From Flavobacteriaceae bacterium (GTDB taxonomy: Bacteria > Bacteroidota > Bacteroidia > Flavobacteriales > Flavobacteriaceae): a DNA stretch of 14,002 bases. The stretch spans positions 1-14,002 of the forward strand of contig NZQO01000124.1 in assembly GCA_002693605.1 (NCBI GenBank), read 5' to 3'. Numbering within the stretch: the stretch's first letter is position 1; every line of letters starts with the position of its first letter. Both the position numbers and the translations under genes were made by a program. Shown here piece by piece: positions 6,273 to 14,002 of this stretch. The notes under the pieces were generated by a model. It saw only the letters and a list, made by a program, of their open reading frames with translations. It did not search any database and was not told the origin of the DNA.

Positions 6273-7118
6273 TTATTTCAGAATAAACTCAACAGGTGAT
6301 CCAAGTTTTTTTTGCGATAATTGCGAAATACTTATTTCAGGCAGTTGGAGTACTCGAGCATAACCACCGGTGGTTTGTGCATCTCGCATCAGTACAATGC
6401 AATTGCCAGAGGGTGTAAGCTGGACCGTTCCAGGTTGCACCGGTGAGGTAATAATCTCGGGCGCGCCGTAATTAAGCCTCGATTTTATCAAATATGCCAT
6501 GCGGTTACTCTGGGATGAGATTTCCAGTGGCCTCCCAATCAGCAGGTCCTTCGCTCTCTGAGGCAATCGGTCCCATTCCGGGCCCTGATCTACACATAGT
6601 TTTGCGGTACTAAAATGCGATACATTCATCTTAACAGAACTATAAGGCGCTGTAGCCAATTCACTCTGTGTAGCTATCGCCAACGTATCACCCGAGGCTA
6701 ATTTCGACCGTGGGGTTACGCCGACATATTGGCTCCTACTTCCGAGACTCACTTCGCTCTGCCACCCGCTTTTAATCGCCAAATAGCCCCAAAACCCGAT
6801 TTTAGCCGGTTTAAAACTTAATATATCCCGTGCTTTAAGCGACAGAACACTTCTTGAGGGATATTCAACATCGTTCACCCGCGGACAACAATCGGCGCCC
6901 ACCACGGCTATTGTGGCGGCTTTGTGAAACTGAAAAACAGGTGCGGGCCACGCAAATTCAATTATCGCCACCCTGGGAGAATTGTTTAACAACTTATTTG
7001 CGAAGATTGCCGACACCCGGTCCATTGCCCCACTTACCGGAACGCCGGCAGCCCGCCACCCCACTCTGCCTAAATCTTGTATGCTCGTTTGCAAACCCGC
7101 ACTAAGTACTTCAACCAC
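6273..7118 (-). CDS. pxpC: 5-oxoprolinase subunit PxpC (biotin-dependent carboxyltransferase-like, KipA/YbgK type)
   Basis: Subunit of the PxpABC enzyme, which hydrolyses 5-oxoproline to L-glutamate at the cost of ATP in the cytoplasm. From the GTG start the protein has 281 aa, near the short end of the family. Signature segments are SIQDLGR at 12-18, GVPVSGAMD at 25-33, QGPEWD near 178-183, SQSNRMAYL near 202-210, SPVQPGTVQL near 225-234 and MRDAQTTGGYARV near 244-256. These match the urea-carboxylase/allophanate-hydrolase-like fold shared with KipA. The GTG at 7118 is chosen because it has a strong Shine-Dalgarno site six bases upstream and aligns with the usual V-E-V-L start; the frame extends upstream to an ATG at 7202, but only inside pxpB. 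It overlaps the pxpB end by 8 bp (GTGGTTGA), so translation is probably coupled. Confidence 0.93.
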   Translation of the reverse strand: MVEVLSAGLQTSIQDLGRVGWRAAGVPVSGAMDRVSAIFANKLLNNSPRVAIIEFAWPAPVFQFHKAATIAVVGADCCPRVNDVEYPSRSVLSLKARDILSFKPAKIGFWGYLAIKSGWQSEVSLGSRSQYVGVTPRSKLASGDTLAIATQSELATAPYSSVKMNVSHFSTAKLCVDQGPEWDRLPQRAKDLLIGRPLEISSQSNRMAYLIKSRLNYGAPEIITSPVQPGTVQLTPSGNCIVLMRDAQTTGGYARVLQLPEISISQLSQKKLGSPVEFILK

Positions 7119-7836
7119 GATAGGCCTCCTTTCGTACAATATAGCTACCGCTCTTAATAGCAGTATCAATTTGATTGAATTGGCCCTCGTCGATTGGCTC
7201 AAACTTCACCCTGTCGCCCGCCGACAATAGCGTCGGGTTCTGGGAGGCCGCCTTGAACAACCTTATGGGGGTTCTGCCAATAACGTTCCAACCGCCAGGC
7301 GATACCGACGGATAAATTCCAGTTTGTGCCCCTGCAATCCCCACCGATCCTTGTGCCACTCGCTGCCTTGGCGTGACTTTGCGCGATGTATGCAATGAAG
7401 AATTCAGCCCTAATAGGTATGGAAATCCTGGGAGAAACCCTAGAAATGCTACGGAATAAAGCGGCGCGCAATGTCTATCAACTACTTCCGATGGCGATAA
7501 CTCCTTACGTTTGGCAAGATCGCTCAGGTCTAGGGCAAATGGTTCCTCATAGCATACGGGAATGGTGTAGAGGAACTTTTCCGAAACTCCAACTTGGTAA
7601 TCAGTCGGCCAAGTATTTCCAACTTCATCCAAAAATTTACCGCGGAAAATTTCGGAACGGAAAAAAACGGCTATGGAGCAATAGGCAGGCACCACATCTA
7701 AAATCAAATCAGAAAACCGCCTCTCGATAAAGTGCGCAGCTTGAATTACCTCTTGATGGGTATCCAATGAGATTTCAGATGGCCACGTGAGCAAGGCGGC
7801 CGTTTGTCCAAAAGGCTTAACTGAAGGCAGCTTCAT
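7111..7836 (-). CDS. pxpB: 5-oxoprolinase subunit PxpB (KipI/YbgJ type)
   Basis: Partner of PxpC in the ATP-dependent 5-oxoprolinase; the Bacillus homologue KipI is also known as a kinase inhibitor. The protein has 241 aa, the normal length. The N-terminal domain (about 1-90) precedes the conserved C-terminal domain with FLGFLPGFPYL at 131-141, TPRQRVAQGSVGIAG at 155-169, QTGIYP at 171-176 and SPGGWNVIGRTP at 179-190. The start ATG overlaps the pxpA stop in an ATGA arrangement (7833-7836), and the stop lies inside the first codons of pxpC, so all three subunit genes are translationally linked. The adjacent pxpA supports a 5-oxoprolinase rather than urea metabolism; no biotin carboxylase gene is present nearby. 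Confidence 0.94.
   Translation of the reverse strand: MKLPSVKPFGQTAALLTWPSEISLDTHQEVIQAAHFIERRFSDLILDVVPAYCSIAVFFRSEIFRGKFLDEVGNTWPTDYQVGVSEKFLYTIPVCYEEPFALDLSDLAKRKELSPSEVVDRHCAPLYSVAFLGFLPGFPYLLGLNSSLHTSRKVTPRQRVAQGSVGIAGAQTGIYPSVSPGGWNVIGRTPIRLFKAASQNPTLLSAGDRVKFEPIDEGQFNQIDTAIKSGSYIVRKEAYRG
7125..7132 (-). promoter_or_regulatory. Strong Shine-Dalgarno site of pxpC
   Basis: AAAGGAGG on the minus strand lies six bases upstream of the GTG at 7118 and inside the last codons of pxpB. Strong sites of this kind are uncommon in Bacteroidota, and it decides the pxpC start over the in-frame upstream ATG at 7202. Confidence 0.75.
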
Positions 7837-8585
7837 CTGTCTAAAACTAAAGGTGAATTTTCCAAACTGTCGTGCAGGTATCGCAAAATTGCAACGGAGT
7901 GGGGATTGTCCCCATGAATGCAGAATGTGGTAGCCCTCAAGGAAATAATCTTACCGGAAGGCAATATAACCTTGTTGTTTACGGCTATGTTCACTAATTG
8001 TTGCCAGACCCGCTCTGGTGAATTTATTATCGCCCCGGGCTGGTCTCGCGGAACGAGCGACCCAGTTTCGGTATAATTTCGGTCCAGGAACGCCTCGAAC
8101 GACAGGGGCAGCAGGTTTTCAGCCTTTTTATGGAGCACCGAACCGTGGGGCACGTACAATCTTGGTCTGCGGTTCGTGGAGAGTACGGCCTCTACGACGG
8201 CATCGGCCGTAGCGGCATCACTGGCCGCATAATTATAAAGCGCACCGTGCAATTTTACATGGTGTACTTCCGCTTTTTCGCGATCTGCCACGTCATAAAA
8301 TCGAAGAACTTGGTTGGAAACTGTTTCCTTCAATTCTTGTTTGGTGAGGGTTAGCAATTTCCTCCCAAAATTATCTGTATCGGGAAAGGACGGATGTGCC
8401 CCTATTTTCACCCTATTTCGCTGCGCCAAAAGTATGGCGTTGCGCATGGTGCCCGCGGTACCGTAATGGCCGCCACAGGCGATGTTGCAGGAGGTTATTA
8501 AAGGCATTATGAGCTCATCTTCACCGGCGCCTTCGCCTAGATCGGCATTAAAATCTATCGTTATATTGGTTTCTTCCGAATCCAT
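7833..8585 (-). CDS. pxpA: 5-oxoprolinase subunit PxpA (LamB/YcsF family)
   Basis: LamB/YcsF-family subunit of the PxpABC 5-oxoprolinase, with a deacetylase-like barrel fold. From the ATG at 8585 it has 250 aa, the usual family length. Conserved segments are DFNADLGEG at 11-19, SCNIACGGH at 32-40, GAHPSFPD at 62-69, VKLHGALYN around 110, FLDRNYTETGSLVPR in the second half and CIHGDNP near the C-terminus; the Asp, His and Glu residues of these motifs are the presumed active-site set. A longer frame would start at a TTG (8615) inside the end of the transporter gene; the ATG leaves an 11-bp gap and is preferred. It overlaps pxpB by 4 bp (ATGA). The order transporter-pxpA-pxpB-pxpC suggests one transcript for uptake and hydrolysis of 5-oxoproline. 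Confidence 0.94.
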   Translation of the reverse strand: MDSEETNITIDFNADLGEGAGEDELIMPLITSCNIACGGHYGTAGTMRNAILLAQRNRVKIGAHPSFPDTDNFGRKLLTLTKQELKETVSNQVLRFYDVADREKAEVHHVKLHGALYNYAASDAATADAVVEAVLSTNRRPRLYVPHGSVLHKKAENLLPLSFEAFLDRNYTETGSLVPRDQPGAIINSPERVWQQLVNIAVNNKVILPSGKIISLRATTFCIHGDNPHSVAILRYLHDSLENSPLVLDR

Positions 8586-8596
8586 AGCTCTAAAAG

Positions 8597-9811
8597 TTAC
8601 GAAAAAACATTCCAAAGACTTTTCATTCCCAACACAAACGCAATAAATACAATGGCTCCTCCAGCAATATTCTGAGATAGCGAGTTTCGATGGCTACCCA
8701 ACAAATGTGTTCTGTTCACCGCCCACAGTAGAAATATCGCAATAATTGGTAGCAACAATCCGTTGGCCACTTGGGCGAAGTGGATGATATCGATGGGCCT
8801 AAAGCCTACCGATGAAAATACGGTGCCCAATAACAACACGCCCATCCAGACGCTTCGAAATTTTACCGATTTTAAACTACTATCCCAACCAAAGCAACCT
8901 TGGGCTACATAAGCTGCAGCCAACGGAGCGGTAACTGCCGAAGTGATTCCGGCGGCAAAGAGACCTACCGATAAAAAATAGGTAGCATAGCTGCCAAATA
9001 ACGGTGCCAGGCCAGCAGCCATATCGGCGGCCGAGGTAATATCTACCGATTGGATGGCCGCACCACAAATGATTATTGCCACGGAAACCAATCCGCCCAA
9101 AATAACGGACACGTATAAATCGATCCGGGCCGATTTCAAATCATTCACGCCGTTCCATTTTTCCTTAACCAGAGAGGCATGCAGAAATAAGTTGTAAGGC
9201 ACAACGGTGGTTCCAACTAAGGCGATCACGGATAACCAACCCTCCTCGGGAACCCTTGGTACAGCTAACGAATAGAACACCTCGGCCCAATCTGGGCCGG
9301 TTAGCCCAGCAGTTATGAGAAATGCCGAACTCATGATGATTACCAAGGTAACTAAAGCCCGTTCCAAGAACTTATAATTTCCGATGAAGAGCAGGGAAAA
9401 GGCAATTGCCCCCACCAATAGACTCCCGAGCGATAATTGTAGTTGGGCATCAAGATTGAAATACGACCAAAGTACTTCCAAACCGAGGGCCGCACCGCTA
9501 ATATTACCTGCCTCATAAGCCGCATTTCCTATGAGAATGGCAGCTACAATAAGACCTAGGGCCATCATACGCCCAAATGGCTGCTTCATTTCCTGGCTCA
9601 CTATCTTTGACAGCCCTTTACCGGTAACCAACCCGAGCCGTGCGGCCATTTCCTGTAAGATTAATGTTGCCACAATAGAGAGTACCATGGCCCAAAGAAG
9701 CGTAAAGCCAAACCTTACACCAGCCAACGTACATACCGTTACCGTGCCTGGACCAATAAATGCGGCGGCCACCAAAGTGCCTGGACCAATATTGTTCCAC
9801 AGATTTTTCAA
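8597..9811 (-). CDS. Divergent NRAMP-family transporter lacking canonical metal ligands; candidate 5-oxoproline or related uptake protein
   Basis: A 404-aa membrane protein of the NRAMP family (APC/LeuT fold), about 11 helices. The first helix reads IGPGTLVAAAFIGPGTVT: where metal-transporting NRAMPs have DPGN, this protein has G20-P21-G22-T23, so both metal-binding Asp and Asn are gone. In helix 6 the usual MPHN is V204-P205-Y206-N207, losing the metal-binding Met and the His. The remaining fold marks are intact (IGNAAYEAGN, NLFLHASLV, NGLLLP). A manganese or iron role is thus unlikely. It heads the pxpABC operon, and in Bacillus subtilis the NRAMP-like ycsG also lies beside ycsF (pxpA), so transport of 5-oxoproline is a reasonable inference. 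The start is TTG at 9811: an in-frame TAG lies two codons upstream and no ATG lies nearby. The 139-bp divergent gap upstream holds no perfect promoter match. Confidence 0.88.
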   Translation of the reverse strand: MKNLWNNIGPGTLVAAAFIGPGTVTVCTLAGVRFGFTLLWAMVLSIVATLILQEMAARLGLVTGKGLSKIVSQEMKQPFGRMMALGLIVAAILIGNAAYEAGNISGAALGLEVLWSYFNLDAQLQLSLGSLLVGAIAFSLLFIGNYKFLERALVTLVIIMSSAFLITAGLTGPDWAEVFYSLAVPRVPEEGWLSVIALVGTTVVPYNLFLHASLVKEKWNGVNDLKSARIDLYVSVILGGLVSVAIIICGAAIQSVDITSAADMAAGLAPLFGSYATYFLSVGLFAAGITSAVTAPLAAAYVAQGCFGWDSSLKSVKFRSVWMGVLLLGTVFSSVGFRPIDIIHFAQVANGLLLPIIAIFLLWAVNRTHLLGSHRNSLSQNIAGGAIVFIAFVLGMKSLWNVFS

Positions 9812-9950
9812 CTGCTACGTATTTTTAATTCTTTTTAGAATGGAATTGAAAGTTACAAAATACAATAGTTTACATAATAAACTTATGTTAAGCGGTAAAA
9901 TTGACAATAGGAATAGTTGTACCTTCTTGAAAATTACCAACTAACCCATA

Positions 9951-10478
9951 ATGCTCATGGAAAATTGGCTCATAGTAACCGGAGGTATCCTGTTGAAATC
10001 ACTGGTTTCAATCCTCGCAATTTTTTCGATTATTATTGTCATTACCCGTGTTGCGGGGCTGCGAACCTTCGCTAAAATGACAAGTTTCGATTTTGCATCT
10101 ACCATTGCGCTCGGTACTATCTTGGCATCGGTTATTATGAACGTCGAGCAATCCTTGCTCAAGGGAGCGGTCGCCATGGCCGGCATAGTTGCCTTCCAAT
10201 TTTTATTCTCGTTAATGATTCGGAAATCGAATAAACTACAGAAGATACTCACAAATTCGCCTAAGTTGCTAATGCGAAATGGAGAGATACTATACGAAAA
10301 TTTGGCCAGCACAAATGTTAGCGAAAGCGATCTTATAGGAAAACTGAGGGAGGCAAACGTGATAGAACTATCGGAAGTGAAAGCAGTGGTGCTAGAGACT
10401 ACAGGCGATATATCTGTCCTTCACACTTCGGAAGAAAAAGATTTAGAGGATTTTCTCTTGAAGGGCGTTAAGGAATAG
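9951..10478 (+). CDS. DUF421-family membrane protein (YetF-like)
   Basis: A 175-aa protein with an N-terminal membrane part (helices at about 7-31, 44-62 and 68-88) and a small cytoplasmic domain. The segment RVAGLRTFAKMTSFDFASTI at about 33-52 is the family's typical R-G-(K/R)-x-F-(S/A)-x-(M/L)-(T/S)-x-F-D-F signature, and LLMRNGEILYENL at about 105-117 opens the conserved C-terminal beta domain. Function in this family is unknown. The start is ATG 9951 or the in-frame ATG 9957; both give the same protein apart from two residues. It is divergent from the pxp operon with a 139-bp gap and ends 13 bp before a hairpin it shares with the convergent peptidase gene. No operon partner is evident. 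Confidence 0.88.
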   Translation: MLMENWLIVTGGILLKSLVSILAIFSIIIVITRVAGLRTFAKMTSFDFASTIALGTILASVIMNVEQSLLKGAVAMAGIVAFQFLFSLMIRKSNKLQKILTNSPKLLMRNGEILYENLASTNVSESDLIGKLREANVIELSEVKAVVLETTGDISVLHTSEEKDLEDFLLKGVKE

Positions 10479-10491
10479 TTGGGTTAAAAAA

Positions 10492-10517
10492 CAAAGGCTG
10501 CCAAATGGCAGCCTTTG
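10492..10517. terminator. Rho-independent terminator between convergent genes, mainly for the peptidase gene
   Basis: A 12-bp perfect inverted repeat CAAAGGCTGCCA / TGGCAGCCTTTG with a 2-4 nt loop. On the minus strand the hairpin is followed by TTTTTT (from the A run at 10485-10490), which fits a classical terminator for the M16 peptidase gene, whose stop is 21 bp upstream in its direction. On the plus strand only TTTG follows, so termination of the DUF421 transcript is less certain. Confidence 0.85.
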
Positions 10518-10538
10518 CAATATTCAATCTAGAGGAGA

Positions 10539-13412
10539 TTACATCTTCACGTCATCTAATGTAACTTCTTCCCCATCTTTGTTGATTAACTTCACCTCGT
10601 CAAAGCCCATGTTCTTGAACTGTGCGAATTGCGTAGCCGCGTCACCTACAACTAGGTACGCCATCTTGCTCTCGTCTAGGTACTTATTTGCGAGTTCCTT
10701 GTGCTGCTCTAGGGTCATATTTCGAATTACGTTTTCCTCGTTTTCAATATAGTTCTCGGGAAGATCGTAACTGCTCATTTCCTGTAACATTCCCAATAAC
10801 GTTAACTGTGTCTCGAAACGACGGGCGTTTGATTTGATCAGTGCATTTTTGGTGAACTCAAGATCTTCAGGAGAAATGCCATCTTTATATTTCGCTATTT
10901 CATCTTTGAAAATCTCAACCGATTCGCCTGTTGTATTGGTACGCACACTTGAGGAAGCGGTAAACGAACCTGGAATCTTGCTGCCGCTGAAACCACTTCG
11001 GGCACCGTATGTATACCCTTTTTCCTCGCGCAACACCAAGTTTACGTTTCCACTGAACGATCCACCTAATTTATAGTTCATTACTTCGGCCGGGTAGAAA
11101 TCGGCATCGGTTCTTGGCAACGCAATATAGCCAATGTTGATTACCGATTGCTTTGCGCTTGGAATATCAACAAAATACAACGATGCCTTATCGCGGGCCT
11201 CCGGAAGATCGTATTCTGGCATAGCAACTTCCTTGGCCTCCCAACGTTCGGCAAGACCGCTAAGGTGCTTTAAGGTTCTTTCCTGATCGATGGCTCCCAC
11301 TACGTGGAAATCGCTAATCGATGGAGAGAAAAAGTTGTTATAGTACGTCTTTAAATCGGCCATTGTGATGGCCTCGACACTCTCTACGGTACCGCTGGTA
11401 GGCAAGCTGAAAATGTGGTCATCTCCGTAAAGCAACTTGTCGTACACCTTGCTTGCCACGGCATTCGGGTTAGATTCGGCTCTTTTAATGTCGTTTATAG
11501 TCTTTGTCTTGATACGAGCAAATTCTTCTTCGTCCCAACGTGGCTCTAACAAAATTTCCTCTATTAGGTCCATGGTCTTATCGAAATTACGGGTAAGGGT
11601 ATTTCCGCGAATCACGATAGCCTCACGTGTGGTGTACATATTTATGGAAGCCCCCAAAAGGTCGATTTCCTCTTCTAGTTGCTCTGGAGACTTGTTGGCC
11701 GTACCTTCCATCAGGATATCGCTCATAAGGTTTGCGACACCGTTTTTATCCATTTTGTCTAATAGGTGACCACCTTCGATAGTCAAGCTAAAGCTTACGG
11801 TAGGAATTTCATTCTGCTCGATTCCGTACACTTCCAACCCGTTATCTAACTGTGCCGTCCAAACTTCCGGAAGATTCAATTTTGGCGAGGGTCCTTCGGC
11901 AGGTTCAACGGAACGGTCAAAACTTGAAGGGGTCTTTGCCACCTCCTCGTTTGAATCTACCACTGTTTTTTCTACATTCTCAGTAATCTTCTCCTCTACT
12001 ACTTCCGCTTTTTCAGAATTTTCGGCGATGAGCTCTGACTGGCCCTTCGGAACGAAGCTTGTCATTACGAAAGGTTTACCCTTTATATAGGTATTGTAGA
12101 CGCGCATAACGTCTTCCTTGGTAACTTTTTTGATGTTCTCGATGTCCTTCTCTATAAATCCGGGGTCACCGGCAAAGACGTTGTATTGCGCTAATTGGAA
12201 CGATTTGCCTAAAACACCGCTAATTCCATTGTAAAATTGGGTTTCCAAACCAGCTTTGATCCGTTCGATATCGCGATCGGTTACGCCTTCTCTCTCGAAC
12301 ATGCTAAACGCCTCCTGAATACCAGCTTCAACCGCATCTAGGTCCTCTCCTTCATTAGCGGTAATCACTACGTGAAATTCGCCGGCGAGTTCCTGTGCAT
12401 TGTGGTAAGCCGTGGTTCTAGAGGTAAGGTCTTTTTCCTTTACAAGCACTTTATATAATGGAGCCTTCTTTCCTTGGGCCAATATCTCGGCCAAGAAGTT
12501 AAGGGCATAAGCATCATCTGTATATTGCTGCACGGTGGGCCACACCATATCCAACCTTGGAGCAGTGGCAAAATTATCTTCGTGAAATAAGCGTTTTGTT
12601 TCTGAAATAGTTACGGGCTGCGGCTCCAGCGTGGGAACCTCCTGGCGTTTTTTAATTTCACCGAAGTATTTCTCGATTAAGGTCTTGGCTTCAGCCTCAT
12701 TAAAATCGCCTGCAATAACCAAGGTAGCGTTGTTGGGTCCGTAAAATTTATCGTAAAACTCACGAACATCACTCACCGTGGCATTCTGCAAATCCTCTAG
12801 CTCACCAATTACTTGCCAGCTATAGGGGTGCCCCTCTGGGTAAAGGTTCTTATCCAATACATAATTCACGTGCCCATATGGATTATTGTCCACGCGCTGC
12901 CGCTTTTCGTTCTGCACAACCTCTTGCTGATTGTAAAAGGCCGACTCTGTTACGGTGTTAATCAAAAAGCCCATACGGTCGCTTTCCAACCACAAAACTT
13001 TTTCCAGGGCATTGTTGGGTACTACTTCGTAATAGATGGTACCATCTTTCCAGGTTCCGCCGTTAAGGGTTCCCCCAGCGTCTTGGATTTTCTTGAAAAA
13101 CTGATCTTGGGGCACGTTCTCCGATTCTTGGAAGAGCATATGCTCAAAAAGGTGGGCAAAGCCCGTGCGGCCCGTTTTTTCACGGTTAGACCCAACTCCG
13201 TATTGGATAGCAACCGATACGATAGGATCGCTCTTGTCTTGATGCAACACGACGTCGAGTCCGTTTTCAAGTTCGTACTTTTGAAAGTCAATAGATAATT
13301 TGGCATCCTCATCTGCGCTTCTGGCGGTTTCTTTCCCCTTACAGGAAACTAGGACCGTGGCAGAAACAAAAAGTGCCAAAACGGATGAGGCAATAACAGA
13401 ATTCATTTTCAT
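10539..13412 (-). CDS. M16-family zinc metallopeptidase, two-domain lipoprotein
   Basis: A 957-aa pitrilysin-like protease predicted to be a membrane-anchored lipoprotein: signal sequence at 1-23 and a lipobox LVSC with C24. The first half (about 40-480) is the catalytic M16 unit: the inverted zinc motif H87-L-F-E90-H91 and a distal ligand in the QNEKR segment (E169). An acidic low-complexity linker (about 485-530) joins the second half, which has NLMSDILMEGT where HxxEH would be, so it lacks zinc ligands; it keeps the GYTYGARSGF segment that completes the active site in such proteins. The two halves should form a closed chamber that degrades peptides. The ATG at 13412 is chosen because it begins the signal peptide; the upstream part of the frame (to 13472) overlaps the promoter. 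Monocistronic, with its own promoter and terminator. Confidence 0.93.
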   Translation of the reverse strand: MKMNSVIASSVLALFVSATVLVSCKGKETARSADEDAKLSIDFQKYELENGLDVVLHQDKSDPIVSVAIQYGVGSNREKTGRTGFAHLFEHMLFQESENVPQDQFFKKIQDAGGTLNGGTWKDGTIYYEVVPNNALEKVLWLESDRMGFLINTVTESAFYNQQEVVQNEKRQRVDNNPYGHVNYVLDKNLYPEGHPYSWQVIGELEDLQNATVSDVREFYDKFYGPNNATLVIAGDFNEAEAKTLIEKYFGEIKKRQEVPTLEPQPVTISETKRLFHEDNFATAPRLDMVWPTVQQYTDDAYALNFLAEILAQGKKAPLYKVLVKEKDLTSRTTAYHNAQELAGEFHVVITANEGEDLDAVEAGIQEAFSMFEREGVTDRDIERIKAGLETQFYNGISGVLGKSFQLAQYNVFAGDPGFIEKDIENIKKVTKEDVMRVYNTYIKGKPFVMTSFVPKGQSELIAENSEKAEVVEEKITENVEKTVVDSNEEVAKTPSSFDRSVEPAEGPSPKLNLPEVWTAQLDNGLEVYGIEQNEIPTVSFSLTIEGGHLLDKMDKNGVANLMSDILMEGTANKSPEQLEEEIDLLGASINMYTTREAIVIRGNTLTRNFDKTMDLIEEILLEPRWDEEEFARIKTKTINDIKRAESNPNAVASKVYDKLLYGDDHIFSLPTSGTVESVEAITMADLKTYYNNFFSPSISDFHVVGAIDQERTLKHLSGLAERWEAKEVAMPEYDLPEARDKASLYFVDIPSAKQSVINIGYIALPRTDADFYPAEVMNYKLGGSFSGNVNLVLREEKGYTYGARSGFSGSKIPGSFTASSSVRTNTTGESVEIFKDEIAKYKDGISPEDLEFTKNALIKSNARRFETQLTLLGMLQEMSSYDLPENYIENEENVIRNMTLEQHKELANKYLDESKMAYLVVGDAATQFAQFKNMGFDEVKLINKDGEEVTLDDVKM

Positions 13413-13435
13413 TAGAAGTTGATTTTTAAAGTGTT

Positions 13436-13443
13436 CAAAGATA
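13436..13443 (-). promoter_or_regulatory. Putative Bacteroidota -7 element of the M16 peptidase gene
   Basis: TATCTTTG on the minus strand is a perfect TAnnTTTG match, 23 bp upstream of the chosen ATG. It implies a short leader of about 16-17 nt and argues against the upstream start at 13472. A TTTTG lies 26 bp further upstream, somewhat beyond the usual -33 spacing. Confidence 0.45.
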
Positions 13444-13570
13444 CATGCTCTTACTCCACGATGTCTTAACAAAATGTTAAATTGGGCGGTTTAGGCAATG
13501 GAAACAGAGCAGTACATCTGTCTGTCGTCTCCGTTATTTGTTACGTTTCCCACAAAGAATTTATCCTAAA

Positions 13571-14002
13571 TTATCCCAACCATCCATCCCGATCCAAGCT
13601 TCGGTATTGTATCGCTTCGGAAATATGGGCGCCGCTAATAGTTTCGGCACCTTCAAGATCGGCAATCGTGCGCGAAACCTTCAGAATCCTGTCGTATGCC
13701 CGTGCAGACAAATTCAATCGTTCCATAGCCGTCTTCAATAATTGAAGAGAGGCTTCATCTAACTTGCAAAAAGCTCGAATTTGCTTCACTCCCATTTGGG
13801 CGTTATAGTGAATGGAGTCTAACTCGGCAAAACGCTCGGCCTGTCGCTTTCTGGCCTGGGTAACACGCTCCCGAATGGCAACGCTAGATTCTCCACGACG
13901 CTCATCGCTCAACTTCTCGAACGGAACGGGCGTAACTTCAATGTGAATATCGATACGATCTAACAAAGGCCCCGATATTTTACTGAGATAGCGCTGCATC
14001 TC
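13571..14002 (-). CDS. ComM/YifB-type Mg-chelatase-like AAA+ ATPase (C-terminal part, 5' end outside window)
   Basis: The frame remains open to the window edge; 143 codons are visible of a protein usually about 510 aa long. The segment ISGPLLDRIDIHIEV is the hallmark of the family just after the AAA+ core, and the rest (RERVTQARKRQAERF, then LNLSARAYDRILKVSRTIADLEG and ISGAHISEAIQYRSLDR) is the C-terminal Mg_chelatase_C helical domain. ComM homologues act as hexameric helicases that promote branch migration during natural transformation, which is the likely role here; true magnesium chelatase is unlikely, as no chlorophyll pathway genes are near. The nucleotide-binding Walker motifs lie outside the window. 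The 158-bp gap to the peptidase gene holds only that gene's promoter. Confidence 0.93.
   Translation of the reverse strand, partial: EMQRYLSKISGPLLDRIDIHIEVTPVPFEKLSDERRGESSVAIRERVTQARKRQAERFAELDSIHYNAQMGVKQIRAFCKLDEASLQLLKTAMERLNLSARAYDRILKVSRTIADLEGAETISGAHISEAIQYRSLDRDGWLG

Noticed and set aside
6273..7836. The PxpB/PxpC pair as part of a urea carboxylase or allophanate hydrolase system.
   Set aside because: There is no biotin carboxylase, biotin carrier or amidase gene beside them, and the adjacent pxpA identifies the 5-oxoprolinase set.
8597..9811. Annotation of the NRAMP protein as a manganese transporter MntH.
   Set aside because: The DPGN and MPHN metal-binding motifs are replaced by GPGT and VPYN, and the gene is embedded in a 5-oxoprolinase operon.
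12813..13298. A 161-aa plus-strand frame opposite the M16 peptidase gene.
   Set aside because: It lies wholly within the conserved catalytic domain of the peptidase on the other strand and has no plausible domain or ribosome binding site.

Overview
The window looks like a chromosomal segment of a member of the Flavobacteriaceae (Bacteroidota). The evidence is the Bacteroidota-type promoter element TAnnTTTG in front of several genes, A-rich leaders with few Shine-Dalgarno sites, a two-domain M16 lipoprotein peptidase with a Cys lipobox, a HisKA_3/LuxR two-component pair, and protein sequences that read like flavobacterial ones. Coding density is very high. Genus was not determined. No RNA gene, insertion sequence, CRISPR array or phage gene was seen.

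Layout. (a) 1-3003: mostly core metabolism. It holds the 3' part of an Fe-S L-serine ammonia-lyase, a convergent secreted NTF2-like protein, panB (pantothenate/CoA synthesis) and a short RluA-type pseudouridine synthase. The NTF2-like gene and panB diverge from a very compact promoter region. (b) 3000-5477, minus strand: a compact apparent operon of a 119-aa unknown protein, a 7-helix membrane protein, a sensor histidine kinase and a NarL/LuxR response regulator. The last three genes overlap by 31-40 bp. Upstream lies a cluster of three alternating, hairpin-forming GGG-A5-CCC modules. (c) 5718-6263, plus strand: an AT-rich orphan ORF. (d) 6273-9811, minus strand: a tightly coupled operon of an NRAMP-fold transporter and pxpA-pxpB-pxpC, the prokaryotic ATP-dependent 5-oxoprolinase. 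The transporter has lost the canonical metal-binding residues. (e) 9951-10478, plus strand: a DUF421 membrane protein, convergent through a strong hairpin with (f) 10539-13412, minus strand: a large M16 zinc-peptidase lipoprotein. (g) 13571 to the window end, minus strand: the C-terminal part of a ComM/YifB-type Mg-chelatase-like ATPase.

How the genes work together. The pxp operon would turn 5-oxoproline (pyroglutamate), a spontaneous breakdown product of glutamine and glutamate, into glutamate; the divergent NRAMP protein at its head is a candidate uptake system for it or a related compound. The membrane protein, kinase and response regulator probably form one signalling pathway, with the helical protein as the likely sensor because the kinase has only one short transmembrane segment. 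The repeated palindromic modules upstream are a natural candidate for its autoregulatory operator. The most unusual items are the NRAMP protein without metal ligands and the signalling operon with its phased modules. No wholly new defence or mobile system was recognised.
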